DNA of 64,000 bases from Achromobacter spanius. GTDB taxonomy: Bacteria; Pseudomonadota; Gammaproteobacteria; Burkholderiales; Burkholderiaceae_B. A program made the translations under genes and the position numbers. Below are positions 8,609 to 16,932 of the stretch, in pieces. Numbering within the stretch: position 1 is the first letter of the stretch; each line of letters opens with the position of its first letter. The stretch spans positions 4,030,001-4,094,000 of the forward strand of contig NZ_CP121261.1 of the NCBI RefSeq assembly GCF_029637605.1, given 5' to 3'. The notes under the pieces were generated by a model. It saw nothing but the letters and a program-made list of their open reading frames with translations, had not been told where the DNA came from and did no database searches.

Positions 8609-10921
8609 CTATTGCGTAGCCGCATTATCCTTTTCTTGCGCGGTCGCGTCCATAGTATCTGCCCCGATCGCCAACCGGGTCAGCAAGATGGAAATCCGCG
8701 CGCCCCCTTCCTTGCGATTCGCAAGGTCGATACGTCCGCCGTGCTCTTCCACAATCTTGCGTACGATTGCCAATCCTAACCCAGTCCCGTGGGACTTTGT
8801 GGTTACGTAGGGCTCGAACGCACGCTGCATCACCTGAGCCGGAAAGCCCGGCCCGGTGTCTGCCACGGTAAATCTCAAGGCTTGCTGGTCGGCGCGGTCG
8901 GGCTGTTCGCTGCGCATCAACTGCGTCGTCACGCTGACCCGCCCCTGGCCGCCCAGCTCGGCGATCGCGTCGCGCGCGTTGGACAGCAGGTTGTGGATGA
9001 CCTGGCGCAGTTGGGTCGGGTCACCCTCGATCTCGGGCAGGCCCGGCGCCAGCGTCACATCCAGGTTCATGGCCTTGCCGGTGTTGCGGGACGCCCCGCC
9101 ATCAGGCTCCCAGCCATACAGCGACAGCACGTCGGCCACCAGCGCATTGAAGTCAATGCGCTGCATCACGGCGGGCGGCGTGCGGGCGTATTCACGGAAA
9201 TCGTCCACCATCTGCTTCAGCGAAGCCACCTGATTGACGATGGTATTGGTGGACCGCTGGACGATCTGCGCTTCCGCCGGTTGCAGCTTGCCTTCCAGCT
9301 TCATGGCCAACCGTTCGGCCGACAACTGGATGGGCGTGAGCGGGTTCTTGATCTCGTGCGCCAGTCGCCGCGCCACTTCGCCCCAGGCCACGGTGCGGTT
9401 GGCGGAGATCACTTCGGTAATGTCGTCGAACACCACCAGATAGCCGTTGCCTCGCCCGTCCACGCGCAGATGGGTGCCGCGCGCCAGCAGGGTCAGCGGT
9501 TGGGGCACGGTGGTGGCATCACCCTGGCCCGGGTTGATCTCAAACTGCTGCTGCCAATGCTGACGTTCCGACCCGACCGCCGCGTGGGTGGAAAAGGCCT
9601 GTCGAACAATGTTCGCAAATTCAAGCATGCCGTCCACCGTTTCCAGCGGGCGGCCGATCACCGAACGCAGGTCGACTCCCAGAATGGTCTGGGCGCCCTG
9701 GTTGACGGTGGTCACGCGGAACGACTCATCAAACACCAGCACCCCGGAGGACAGGTTCGACAGCACGCTTTCCAGGTAGACGTTGGAGCGCTCCAACTGC
9801 TGGCGATTGCTCTCGACCATGCGGCGCGCTTCATCCAGCTGGCGCGTCATGGCGTTGAACGAGCGCGTCAACTGGCCGACTTCGTCGCGCTCCGGGGGCT
9901 CGGGCAGCGGCCGGTAATCGCCCACGCCCACCGCCTGCGTACCGCCCGCCAGGCTGAGCAAGGGGCGCACCAGCCGCTTGGACAGCGACAGCGCCACCGC
10001 GATGGCGCCGAACGCGGCCAAGAGCAGCGCCAAGGTCAGGGTGATGCCGTAAAGCTTGCGCAGCCCCAGACGCGACAGTGCCAGTTCCTGATAATCCCGA
10101 AACCCCTGCTGCACCAGATTGGCGTTGTGCGCGATCTGCTCCGGCACCGGCTGCAGCAGTTGCAGCCAGCGCGGTTCGGACGACCCCAGCAGGTTGTCGT
10201 AGCGTTCGGGCCCGGTCAGCGGAATCACCACACGCAGATGCAGCCCGCCTTCAGCGCCCGCCGTGACCGGGTCGTCCGCTTCGGCCGCGGAATAGCCGCG
10301 CGCCAGCCGAAGCTGGTTCATAACGGTGGACGGGGGCATGGCGGGCAGCAACTGACCGTACTGGCTGGTGGAAAACGCCACCATGCGGCCGCTGCCCGTG
10401 AACACCATCGCCTCTTGCACGCCATTGGCCTCGCGCAGCCGGGTCAGCGCCAGCGTCACGCCGCTGTCCGTGTTGCGGTTCAGTTCGACGGCCATGGAGC
10501 GCGCGCGCGCATCCAGATCGGCCAACAGCGAGTCGAGCGCCGCGCGGCCCAGGTTCAGGCCGGCTTCCAGCGCCGTATCCACCCGCACGTTGAACCACGA
10601 TTCAATGGACCGCGACATGAACTGCACGGACACGGTGTAGATCAGGGCGCCCGGCACCACGCCGATCAGCGCGAACGCCAAGGAAAAGCGCGCGGTCAGC
10701 CGCGCGCCAAACTGCCGGCGCCGAATCTGGCGCGCCAGCCGCACCGTCAGCGCCACCACCCAGACAAACAGCGCCAGGGCGAAGATGCCGTTCAACACCA
10801 GCAGCGTGTCGTAATAGCGCGCAAAGCGCGAGGCGTTGCCCGTGGACCATGCCAGCAAGCCCAGCAACGCCAGGCCGCTTACGGCACCTACCATCAGGGC
10901 CAGCCGGAGCAACAGCCTCAT
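8609..10921 (-). CDS. NtrY-like sensor histidine kinase
   Basis: A 770-residue membrane kinase. Hydrophobic segments lie at about residues 3-25, 35-60 and 75-100, then a periplasmic sensor region of about 200 residues, another helix (LYGITLTLALLLAAFGAIAV), HAMP, PAS (VLVFDESFRVTTVNQGAQTI), a HisKA phospho-acceptor (RRLAHEIKNPLTPIQ) and a HATPase domain (HNLLSNARDAI, DTGPGFP, GTGLGLAIVRKI). The frame is open further upstream, but the ATG at 10921 overlaps the stop of the DUF4390 gene (ATGA) and starts a membrane helix, so it is preferred. NtrY relatives sense nitrogen or redox state; the signal here is unknown. Confidence 0.93.
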   Translation of the reverse strand: MRLLLRLALMVGAVSGLALLGLLAWSTGNASRFARYYDTLLVLNGIFALALFVWVVALTVRLARQIRRRQFGARLTARFSLAFALIGVVPGALIYTVSVQFMSRSIESWFNVRVDTALEAGLNLGRAALDSLLADLDARARSMAVELNRNTDSGVTLALTRLREANGVQEAMVFTGSGRMVAFSTSQYGQLLPAMPPSTVMNQLRLARGYSAAEADDPVTAGAEGGLHLRVVIPLTGPERYDNLLGSSEPRWLQLLQPVPEQIAHNANLVQQGFRDYQELALSRLGLRKLYGITLTLALLLAAFGAIAVALSLSKRLVRPLLSLAGGTQAVGVGDYRPLPEPPERDEVGQLTRSFNAMTRQLDEARRMVESNRQQLERSNVYLESVLSNLSSGVLVFDESFRVTTVNQGAQTILGVDLRSVIGRPLETVDGMLEFANIVRQAFSTHAAVGSERQHWQQQFEINPGQGDATTVPQPLTLLARGTHLRVDGRGNGYLVVFDDITEVISANRTVAWGEVARRLAHEIKNPLTPIQLSAERLAMKLEGKLQPAEAQIVQRSTNTIVNQVASLKQMVDDFREYARTPPAVMQRIDFNALVADVLSLYGWEPDGGASRNTGKAMNLDVTLAPGLPEIEGDPTQLRQVIHNLLSNARDAIAELGGQGRVSVTTQLMRSEQPDRADQQALRFTVADTGPGFPAQVMQRAFEPYVTTKSHGTGLGLAIVRKIVEEHGGRIDLANRKEGGARISILLTRLAIGADTMDATAQEKDNAATQ

Positions 10922-11508
10922 GAGGGATTCTTCTCCTTGTCGCTCAGCGTGAACGAGAAGTCCATCCAGGGCGTGCTCTGCGCCCACGAACTGCTGTTCA
11001 AGGCGTTGACCTGAAACGGACGGGGCAGCAGCGAGGTATCCAGCCGCAGCCGAATCTGTCCGCCGTAGAGCACGTCGGCATCAAAATCGGCGGCATCCGC
11101 CACCGACCAATTACGTATATGCCGGATGACGCTCATCGCGTCGTCCAGCGACGCCACCGGAAAAGACAGTTCGCCCACGCCCGCCCGCCATTGCCGCGTC
11201 AGCGCGTTATAGATGACGCGCCAGGTGCGCGAGGTGTCCACCAGCGACTCGTCAAACCACCACCAGCGTTCGCGCGTCACGGTCAGGTCGGCCGTGAAAT
11301 ACAGCGGGATGCCGCGCTGGGCCGCGTCCCGCAACTGCTGATTCAGTTCAAATTCGATATCCGCATCGAATTCAAGCTTGCCATTGCGCACCACCGGTTC
11401 AACCCGCGTCACCTGCGGTTCCGCGGCATGCACCTCGCCGCCCGGCACCGTGGAAAGCAAGGTAGATACCAGCAACAAGCCAAGAAATAAACGCGAAATA
11501 ATGGACAT
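10918..11508 (-). CDS. DUF4390 protein, exported, unknown function
   Basis: About 196 residues starting MSIISRLFLGLLLVSTLLS, a signal peptide cleaved near VHAAEP. An ATG 15 bases further upstream (11523) is an alternative start. The mature part has the DUF4390 look: RNGKLEFDADIEFELNQQL, then PLYFTADLTVTRERWWWF and TRQWRAGVGELSFPVASLDDA. The family sits between rsmB and the NtrY-like kinase in many Burkholderiales, and the 4-base overlap with the kinase hints at a periplasmic link to signal sensing. That link is inference. Confidence 0.85.
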   Translation of the reverse strand: MSIISRLFLGLLLVSTLLSTVPGGEVHAAEPQVTRVEPVVRNGKLEFDADIEFELNQQLRDAAQRGIPLYFTADLTVTRERWWWFDESLVDTSRTWRVIYNALTRQWRAGVGELSFPVASLDDAMSVIRHIRNWSVADAADFDADVLYGGQIRLRLDTSLLPRPFQVNALNSSSWAQSTPWMDFSFTLSDKEKNPS

Positions 11509-11547
11509 ACGACACCGCAACACCGTTATGCCCCTATTCTTGGTGAT

Positions 11548-12885
11548 TCAGGACTGCTTGGCAAACAAGGCATAGAAAAAGCCGTCATGTTGCTCGACGG
11601 GTGTTGCATTGAGCGCAACTGGCAGCAACTGCCCGGGCGCGTCCAACCGTTGGGCCTCGGGATGACGCTGCAGGAACTCAAGCGCCTGGCGCGCCCCTTC
11701 AATCGGGAAGACCGAGCACGTCACATACAGCAGACGGCCACCGGGCGCGACGGTTTTCCATAGGGAATCCAGAATCCGGGCCTGCAACGTGGCCGTGCGG
11801 CGCACATCGTTTTCCCGGCGCAGCCAGCGGATGTCGGGGTGACGGCGCACGATACCCGAGGCCGTGCAGGGCACGTCCGCCAGCACCGCGTCAAAGGGCT
11901 TGCCGTCCCACCAGGCGTCCAGGTCAGCCGCGTCGGCCGCTTCCAGCTGCACGCGCTTGCTTGCCAGGCCCAGCCGGTCCAGGTTTTGCTCCACCCGTTC
12001 CAGCCGTTCGCCGTCGGCGTCCAGCGCCACCAGGTCGATATCGGCCAGTTCCAGCAGATGCGCCGTCTTGCCGCCGGGCGCCGAGCAGGCGTCCAACACC
12101 CGCATGCCGTCGGTGGGCGCCAGCAGCTCAGCCGCCAACTGCGCGCCCGCATCCTGCACCGACCACCAGCCTTCGGCAAAGCCGGGCAACTGCGTCACGG
12201 GCTTGGGGCTGCCAAGCACCACGCCGGCCTGGCCAACCGGTTGCGCTTCCAGACCCGCGGCTTCGAAGGCGGCCAGCACCTGTTCGCGGCTGGCGCGGCG
12301 GCGGTTGACCCGCAGCGTCAGGGGCGCCGGCACATTGGCCGATTCAAGAATCCGCTGCCAGTCCTGCGGGTAGGCGATTCCCAATTGCTTGACCCACCAG
12401 CCGGGGTGATTCCATTGCGCCTCGGGGCTGTCGGCCACCGCGGCTTCCAGCGCCGCGCGTTCGCGCAGAAAACGGCGCAGGCAGGCATTCAACATGCCCT
12501 TGAACGACGCCAGGCTGCGGGTGTTGGAGGCGGCTGTCACGGCCTGATCCACCACCGTGTGGGCCGCGTAGACCGGCATGCCCGGCAACTGCGCAGCGGC
12601 CTCGCCCTCTTCTTTCAGCAACGTCAAGGACACCAGCAGCAGCGATTCGAACAACACGCTGGGGTAGCGCTGCACCAATTCCCGGCCCACGGCATCGGCC
12701 CAACCCAGGTAGCGCATCGCATGAAACGAGACCGCCTGGGTGGCCGGGCGCAGGGCAGCACTGACGTCGGTCAACGCGTCCGTCAGGGAACGGCCGTCCA
12801 GCACGCCCTCGACCACCCCCGCGCTGGAAAGAAGAACGGAGGACAGCGGGGGAGCAAGATGGGGGGAGTCGGAACGCGTGGACAT
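11548..12885 (-). CDS. rsmB: 16S rRNA (cytosine-967 C5)-methyltransferase RsmB
   Basis: A 445-residue protein with an N-terminal NusB-like helical domain (about residues 20-165) and a C-terminal SAM-dependent methyltransferase. SAM site VLDACSAPGGKTAHLLEL, first catalytic Cys in ADVPCTASGIVRRHPDIRW, second in LLYVTCSVFPIEG. It methylates C967 of 16S rRNA in the cytosol. It is the first gene of the minus-strand rsmB-DUF4390-kinase-regulator-trkA-trkH run, with about 40 bases to the next start, and diverges from the LysE-type gene at 12978. Confidence 0.95.
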   Translation of the reverse strand: MSTRSDSPHLAPPLSSVLLSSAGVVEGVLDGRSLTDALTDVSAALRPATQAVSFHAMRYLGWADAVGRELVQRYPSVLFESLLLVSLTLLKEEGEAAAQLPGMPVYAAHTVVDQAVTAASNTRSLASFKGMLNACLRRFLRERAALEAAVADSPEAQWNHPGWWVKQLGIAYPQDWQRILESANVPAPLTLRVNRRRASREQVLAAFEAAGLEAQPVGQAGVVLGSPKPVTQLPGFAEGWWSVQDAGAQLAAELLAPTDGMRVLDACSAPGGKTAHLLELADIDLVALDADGERLERVEQNLDRLGLASKRVQLEAADAADLDAWWDGKPFDAVLADVPCTASGIVRRHPDIRWLRRENDVRRTATLQARILDSLWKTVAPGGRLLYVTCSVFPIEGARQALEFLQRHPEAQRLDAPGQLLPVALNATPVEQHDGFFYALFAKQS

Positions 12886-12977
12886 GGTGGGAATTCTGAG
12901 GATAAGACCGATATGGTAGCCGGACCTGGACGATTGGCGCTGGCAGCGTCAAACTGGCCGCTGCCTAGGAGCGCTAT

Positions 12978-13610
12978 ATGTCCACCGTCACGCTGCTGCT
13001 GTTCATCCTGGCCTCGGCCGTCGCCATCATGACGCCCGGCCCCACCACCCTGCTTGCCATGAGCAACGGCTCGCGCCACGGCGTGCGCGCCGCCGGCTGG
13101 GGCATGGCGGGCGCGGTGCTGGCGGATTTGATCCTGGTCGGCTCGGTGGCGTCCGGCCTGGGCGTGGTGCTGGCCGCCTCTGAAGTCGCCTTTCAGATCA
13201 TTAAATGGGTCGGCGCGGCGTATCTGGTTTATCTGGGTTGGAAGATGCTGCGGTCAGATTCAGCGCTGGTGCTGCCGACCACCACTGCGGTTGACGGCCG
13301 CCCAGTTGGCTTGGCGCTGGGGGTGCGCAGTTTTCTGGTGGCGCTGACGAATCCCAAGGCGCTGTTATTCATGTCGGCGTTCTTGCCGCAATTCATCGAT
13401 CCGCAAGCGCCGCTGTTGACGCAGTACGCCATCGTGGCGGGGGTGCTGGGGACGATTAATGTGCTGACGATGCTGGTTTATGCGGCGCTGGGCGCGCGGT
13501 TGGTGCGGGTGTTTAGAGGGGCGGGGCTGAGGTGGCTGAATCGGGTTTGTGGGGGAGTGATGATGGGGCTGGGGGGGATGTTGGCGTTGTATCGGCGGGG
13601 GGTGGGGTAG
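12978..13610 (+). CDS. LysE/RhtB family amino-acid exporter
   Basis: A 210-residue membrane protein of the LysE superfamily: start TVTLLLFILASAVAIMTPGP (the family's N-terminal PGP motif), AAYLVYLGWKML, LTNPKALLFMSAFLPQFID and four to six hydrophobic helices. An AGGAG site lies 6 bases before the ATG. It probably exports an amino acid or its lactone; substrate unknown. The last 80 bases and the following 30 are very G-rich. Base composition then falls sharply, marking the edge of the accessory toxin region. Confidence 0.9.
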   Translation: MSTVTLLLFILASAVAIMTPGPTTLLAMSNGSRHGVRAAGWGMAGAVLADLILVGSVASGLGVVLAASEVAFQIIKWVGAAYLVYLGWKMLRSDSALVLPTTTAVDGRPVGLALGVRSFLVALTNPKALLFMSAFLPQFIDPQAPLLTQYAIVAGVLGTINVLTMLVYAALGARLVRVFRGAGLRWLNRVCGGVMMGLGGMLALYRRGVG

Positions 13611-13638
13611 GTGGTGTGGAAGGGGGCTGCTTGGGGGC

Positions 13639-14012
13639 TCATTTAGAGGTCTGCCAGCTACTCCAATCAATTAAGTACTTCTTCGACACCGTTCCGAGCT
13701 GGCTACCCACTTTTCTTTCAAGATCGCAGTTTTTAGAAATTTGCGAGCTTATAGCCTCGAGCAAACCTGTTGCGACAGCGGTATTGAGGACAGCATCGGA
13801 AGAATTCATTCCTTTCTCGACCACATCAAAATATAAGCCCGCTCGTCAAGCGAAAAATTCTCGAATTCATCGACGATAGTTCGTCCAAATTCCGCAAGTA
13901 AAACGGTGATTGGGATGTCACTCCCCCAATACTGAACAGCGGCCAGTCTGGCCCGTCGGATAGCATAAATACGGGCTAAATTATCCACAAAAATTGTTTG
14001 CAATTCTTCCAT
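13639..14012 (-). pseudogene. frameshifted immunity-like gene of decayed cassette F
   Basis: Two adjacent frames read as one protein of about 124 residues if a single base is restored in the A-run at 13828-13831: MEELQTIFVDNLARIYAIRR to DERAYI in one frame, then VVEKGMNSSDAVLNTAVA to the end in the other. The ATG at 14012 has a good AAGGA site 4 bases upstream and overlaps the end of a decayed toxin reading frame. It resembles small acidic proteins found beside polymorphic toxins (possibly DUF7674-like; not verified), so it is read as a former immunity gene. Confidence 0.6.
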
Positions 14013-14224
14013 AATTTCCTTGCAGAGCTTTATTAATATCGCACAAGACATTCTGCGCCAACGACGATCACTAAATAACGCATCCGGATTAGCATTCAAC
14101 CACTTCCGAAGTGCGGTCGAGTACACTTTTGCTCTCGAGCACGGATCCAAAAATTTGGCTCCCAGCAAGGTCAGCTATTAATAATCCTGACCGTTCTCCA
14201 CCATCTAAATTACAGCCAATTCAA
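13981..14224 (-). pseudogene. decayed toxin C-terminus of cassette F
   Basis: No intact frame exists, but three frames in succession give toxin-tail-like peptides: GGERSGLLIADLAGSQIFG, then YSTALRKWLNANPDALFSD, then after a one-base slip near 14065 LAQNVLCDINKALQGN, ending at a TAA at 13981-13983. The last piece resembles the end of many polymorphic toxins. It overlaps the downstream immunity-like start by about 30 bases, the usual tight toxin-immunity packing. The toxin family is not identified. Confidence 0.5.
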
Positions 14225-14431
14225 TGTCTTAACCGCCCGATTCAATAAAGACATTAGCTCTTCAAGTTCAAAAATCCACTTCCCGTCATCAACAGGTGGA
14301 TATATTTATATTTCCAGGGGTCTTTCAGGCTCGTGGAATACTTCAGCTAGCTGGTCAGTTCCAAACCATATTTCTAACACCAGATTTTCTCGATCTGGAG
14401 GGCTGCTAATCAAAGAGGATAAATGACTCAT
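14210..14431 (-). pseudogene. immunity-like gene of decayed cassette E with in-frame stop
   Basis: A 74-codon frame starting with an ATG that overlaps the stop of the preceding remnant (ATGA). It reads SPPDRENLVLEIWFGTDQL, then HEPERPLEI, a TAA at 14306-14308, then in the same frame YPPVDDGKWIFELEELM to a terminal TAA at 14210-14212. Small proteins of this kind are often found directly after polymorphic toxins, so it is read as an inactivated immunity gene. Family name unknown. Confidence 0.5.
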
Positions 14432-14677
14432 GGTTTCGATGACCCCAACAGGCGGATAACTTTTCCATTGGCATCGTACGCACCCCTGTCAAGTAGACAT
14501 TGGCTAATAGAAGATCAAAGAGAGGGTTAACCGAGGCATTCCACCGCACCTCCGTAACGTTCCTCCCAGCGGGAACTGAGAAGACGGCCAGTCCAAGCCG
14601 ATTTTGGCCGTAAAACCCCATTTTTCCGCTTCGTTATACCGATTTTTGAGATCACCCTTAAGCGCTGGGTCCGTCAT
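14428..14677 (-). pseudogene. decayed toxin-like reading frame of cassette E
   Basis: From an ATG at 14677 with an upstream AGGAG the frame gives DLKNRYNEAEKWGFTAKIG and GLDWPSSQFPLGG, then must change frame for EVRWNASVNPLFDLLLANVY and again for AYDANGKVIRLLGSSKP before a TGA at 14428-14430. A 71-codon frame at 14406-14621 covers only the middle piece. At least two frameshifts make it non-functional. Upstream, to about 14760, another toxin-tail-like fragment (EIARAVSNFARLSRSKREF) ends at the ATG. Toxin family not recognised. Confidence 0.45.
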
Positions 14678-14797
14678 TAAAATTCTCTTTTGCTCCTACT
14701 AAGACGTGCAAAATTACTCACCGCCCGTGCAATCTCGCGTCGTGGATAACGAGAAAATTATAAGAACAACAAACAACCAACCAGAACTTTTAAAAAA

Positions 14798-15127
14798 TCA
14801 AAAAAGGCACGCAGATCTGTATCTATCGATCAGATAAACGCAAGATACGTCACAATCGGGATAAATCCAAGTATTCCAATTTGAAACTATCCATACTCGA
14901 TCAATCCCTCTTCCTAATGCGGAGCTTTCCGCAGGCAAATGGACCAAGACTAGCCCGGCCTTATAGCCAGAGGTAACAATCAATCCATATGGCCTATCTC
15001 GATCCTTAGTTTCAAAGACCATAAAGTCCACGAAATCTTCATACGGATATTTTGCTGGCAGACTAAGTATATTACCTCGCCACAAAAAATCTTCTGTAGA
15101 TTCTACGAGCTTCACTTTTTCGATCAT
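14798..15127 (-). CDS. immunity protein for the E3-like orphan toxin (Imm45-like)
   Basis: A 109-residue protein starting one base after the toxin stop (15129-15131), the tight spacing of a cognate pair. Sequence such as FLWRGNILSLPAKYPYEDFV, DFMVFETKDRD, VTSGYKAGLVLVHLP and VSNWNTWIYPDCDV resembles the Imm45-type immunity family (recalled similarity, not searched). It is clearly AT-richer than the flanking chromosome. It would bind and block the neighbouring RNase domain in the cytosol. The frame is intact although the toxin gene is truncated. Confidence 0.7.
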   Translation of the reverse strand: MIEKVKLVESTEDFLWRGNILSLPAKYPYEDFVDFMVFETKDRDRPYGLIVTSGYKAGLVLVHLPAESSALGRGIDRVWIVSNWNTWIYPDCDVSCVYLIDRYRSACLF

Positions 15128-15128
15128 A

Positions 15129-15605
15129 TTAATTAACCTTTAAATTATGCCCACCCGCCTTGTCCGCTGCCGGTGTTTCCCTAAACTCGAAGTTGACCTC
15201 GCCTAGATGTTTGCCATTTTTAGCATTAACAACCTCAAAGCGTCCGTGCTGCGTATCTACCGCGTACAGATTTCCATCCCGAGCCTTATAGACATCACGT
15301 CCATTAAGTTTGCTCAGCTTGTTGTCCTTAATCATTCCATTCGCTTTCGCTACGCTAGCTACCATGCTCTTGATGTGAGCCACTCTCTCGCCCGGCGGCA
15401 AGTTAACTATGGATTGTTCAAATTCTTCGGCAGTTTTTCCCCCAGGCAGCGCACCCTTTGCCCCCACCTTCGCCGGTCGGACCCCCACCGCGCCAACCGC
15501 CGTCGCCGCACCCGACACCCCGGCTTCAGCGATGCTATCCCATGCCAATTTCTTGGCGTCTGCCCCTCCGCTTTCAATCGCGCGTTTGATCGCGGTATTG
15601 CGCGG
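15129..15605 (-). pseudogene. 5'-truncated orphan CdiA-CT, colicin E3-like rRNA nuclease domain
   Basis: The frame runs from the 65-bp palindrome at 15606 to a TAA at 15129. The upstream part (NTAIKRAIESGGADAKKLAW) looks like pretoxin sequence. The C-terminal 100 residues hold VDTQHGRFEV followed by NGKHLGEVNF: Asp, His at +3 and Glu at +7, matching the catalytic Asp-x2-His-x3-Glu of colicin E3, a 16S rRNA nuclease also used by some CdiA toxins. The only internal start is TTG (about 15548), with no clear ribosome site, so expression is doubtful. The toxin domain itself appears intact. Confidence 0.7.
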
Positions 15606-15670
15606 AAATAAGGTGTCAGACTACGTTTTCCGGCAAGATCTGCCTGAAATTGCAGTCTGACACCTTATTT
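15606..15670. repeat. 65-bp palindromic element
   Basis: Perfect 17-base inverted arms (AAATAAGGTGTCAGACT at 15606-15622, AGTCTGACACCTTATTT at 15654-15670) enclose a partly palindromic 31-base centre. It sits exactly where the E3-like orphan frame is cut. Further AATAAGGTG-type copies (minus strand) follow at 15670-15700, and a related CAGTCTGACAC lies at 16103-16113 beyond the IS3 remnant. It looks like a small non-autonomous or REP-like element; its family is not identified. Confidence 0.7.
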
Positions 15671-15677
15671 CGACACC

Positions 15678-16043
15678 TTATTTCACCTTATTTTTTGCAC
15701 AAAGGCGTGCCTCACGGCAGTTCCCGCGCAAAGTACGCTGCGGCTTTTTTAGGATGTCGCGCTCTTCGGTGACCTCGGCAAGCTTACGCTTGAGGCGTTG
15801 GATCTCGGTCTGCTCGTCGGTACGCGTTTTGCCTTTGCCGGGAAACGAAACGTCTGGCCCGTGCATTGCCAGCTCTTTCTTCCATCGGTAGATAATCGAG
15901 CGCTTCACGCCCAGCATCAGTGCCAACTGCGTACCGCTGATCTAGCCTTCCTCCAACTGCCGCACCGCCTCGATTTTGAATTCTCGGCTGTGGTACTGGC
16001 GCTTGGCATCACTCGGCTTGGCTTCGGGTTTGTATTTATCCAT
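15678..16043 (-). pseudogene. IS3-family transposase orfA remnant
   Basis: Starting at the ATG at 16043 (with GGAGG upstream) the frame reads DKYKPEAKPSDAKRQYHS and REFKIEAVRQLEEG, then a TAG at 15942-15944, then continues with LALMLGVKRSIIYRWKKEL and IQRLKRKLAEVTEERDILKK. This is the orfA helix-turn-helix and leucine-zipper part of an IS3-family transposase. After the AAAAAAG run the frame gives RTLRGNCREARL, while the -1 frame gives KKAAAYFAREL, the usual continuation. No orfB is present. The element is dead. Confidence 0.85.
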
Positions 16044-16279
16044 GGGACACCTCCTTAAAGTATTGTCTACTTCTTAGGGTGTCCGGAAAACCCGGGTTAG
16101 CTCAGTCTGACACGATATTTTCAACGGATTCAGCTAGATGTTCTATTGTGCGTTCATTTCCAGCCCGGTCAAAACCCATATCTCCTTCACTCAAATGTAC
16201 TTTACACACGAGCGATTAACGCAGGCCAAGCGCATTAATCGCTCGGCAGCTTTTTGTTCAGATCAGAATCCCACTTGGC
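16044..16279. other. non-coding stretch between IS3 remnant and immunity gene
   Basis: Contains the presumed outer end of the IS3 remnant (GGTGTCCGGAAAACCCGGGT near 16078-16097) and a partial copy of the palindrome arm (CAGTCTGACAC at 16103-16113). The rest is AT-richer sequence without a convincing gene. Confidence 0.4.
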
Positions 16280-16660
16280 CTAGCGCCAATATTCCACTAT
16301 CACCTCTATTGCTCGCCCCCTGATTAAGACGCGCCCCCAGTCGCCTGCCAACTCATAACCACCATCACAGCCGACAAAAATATCGATATTTCCATAATCC
16401 AATTCACCTGACGCATCTGCAAACGCCATAAACTTCCGATCAATCCACTCTATAGAGTCTACATTGATAAATCTCAGCGAAATTCTAGCGTAACTATAAA
16501 TCTCTCCAACTTGAGGCGTTTCATAGTTCGGATTATCTTCTGTAAGAACTGCTTCCAATTCAAAAACAAACACCGTCTTATGCTCGTGAATCGATAGGAC
16601 GTAGCTATCTTCAAAGTAGATATTTGAAAGCGCAGGAATTTCGTAGTATTTGATTTTCAT
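16280..16660 (-). CDS. immunity protein for orphan 2 toxin
   Basis: A 126-residue acidic protein starting 2 bases after the toxin fragment stop. It begins MKIKYYEIPALSNIYFED and contains VFVFELEAVLTED, ISLRFINVDSIEWIDR and DIFVGCDGGYELAG. No signal peptide or membrane segment is visible. Position, size and low GC fit a CdiI-type cytosolic antitoxin; the family is not recognised. The frame is intact even though the adjacent toxin is separated from its carrier by a stop, as expected if immunity is still useful against toxin from related cells. Confidence 0.65.
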   Translation of the reverse strand: MKIKYYEIPALSNIYFEDSYVLSIHEHKTVFVFELEAVLTEDNPNYETPQVGEIYSYARISLRFINVDSIEWIDRKFMAFADASGELDYGNIDIFVGCDGGYELAGDWGRVLIRGRAIEVIVEYWR

Positions 16661-16662
16661 TC

Positions 16663-16932
16663 TTACAGATCATAATCAATTGGCATATGATTACCCGGAC
16701 TTTTTCTAGCGACTGGATTACCGAAGGCATCTGTTCTTTGACCTATTGCACTTTTAAACTCAACGTGTGGATCAAAACTTCCCGGCGCTCGTGAACTGCC
16801 TTGTTTGATTGTGACCCGTGCAATGCCATTTTCGTCAATATATTTGAGAGGGCCACCGTCCGTCTGAGTAGGCTTCCAACCTTGCGCTTCCGCATATTGC
16901 TTCAACTCGCTCGCTTTTGATGGCCGACCCGT
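16663..16932 (-). pseudogene. toxin C-terminal domain of orphan 2, cut off by in-frame TAA
   Basis: In the same frame as the 532-codon ORF and immediately after its TAA (16933-16935) come TGRPSKASELKQYAEAQGW, then GPLKYIDENGIARVTIKQG, SSRAPGSFDPHVEF and VARKSPGNHMPIDYDL, a C-terminal toxin type often seen at the ends of FHA and RHS proteins. The enzymatic class is not established. A TTG at 16905 could be an alternative start, but it would drop the domain's first nine residues. Directly followed by an immunity gene. Confidence 0.65.

Noticed and set aside
8789..11014. 741-codon open frame opposite the sensor kinase
   Set aside because: Shadow of a high-GC gene; the minus-strand frame has clear kinase motifs and the plus-strand one has none.
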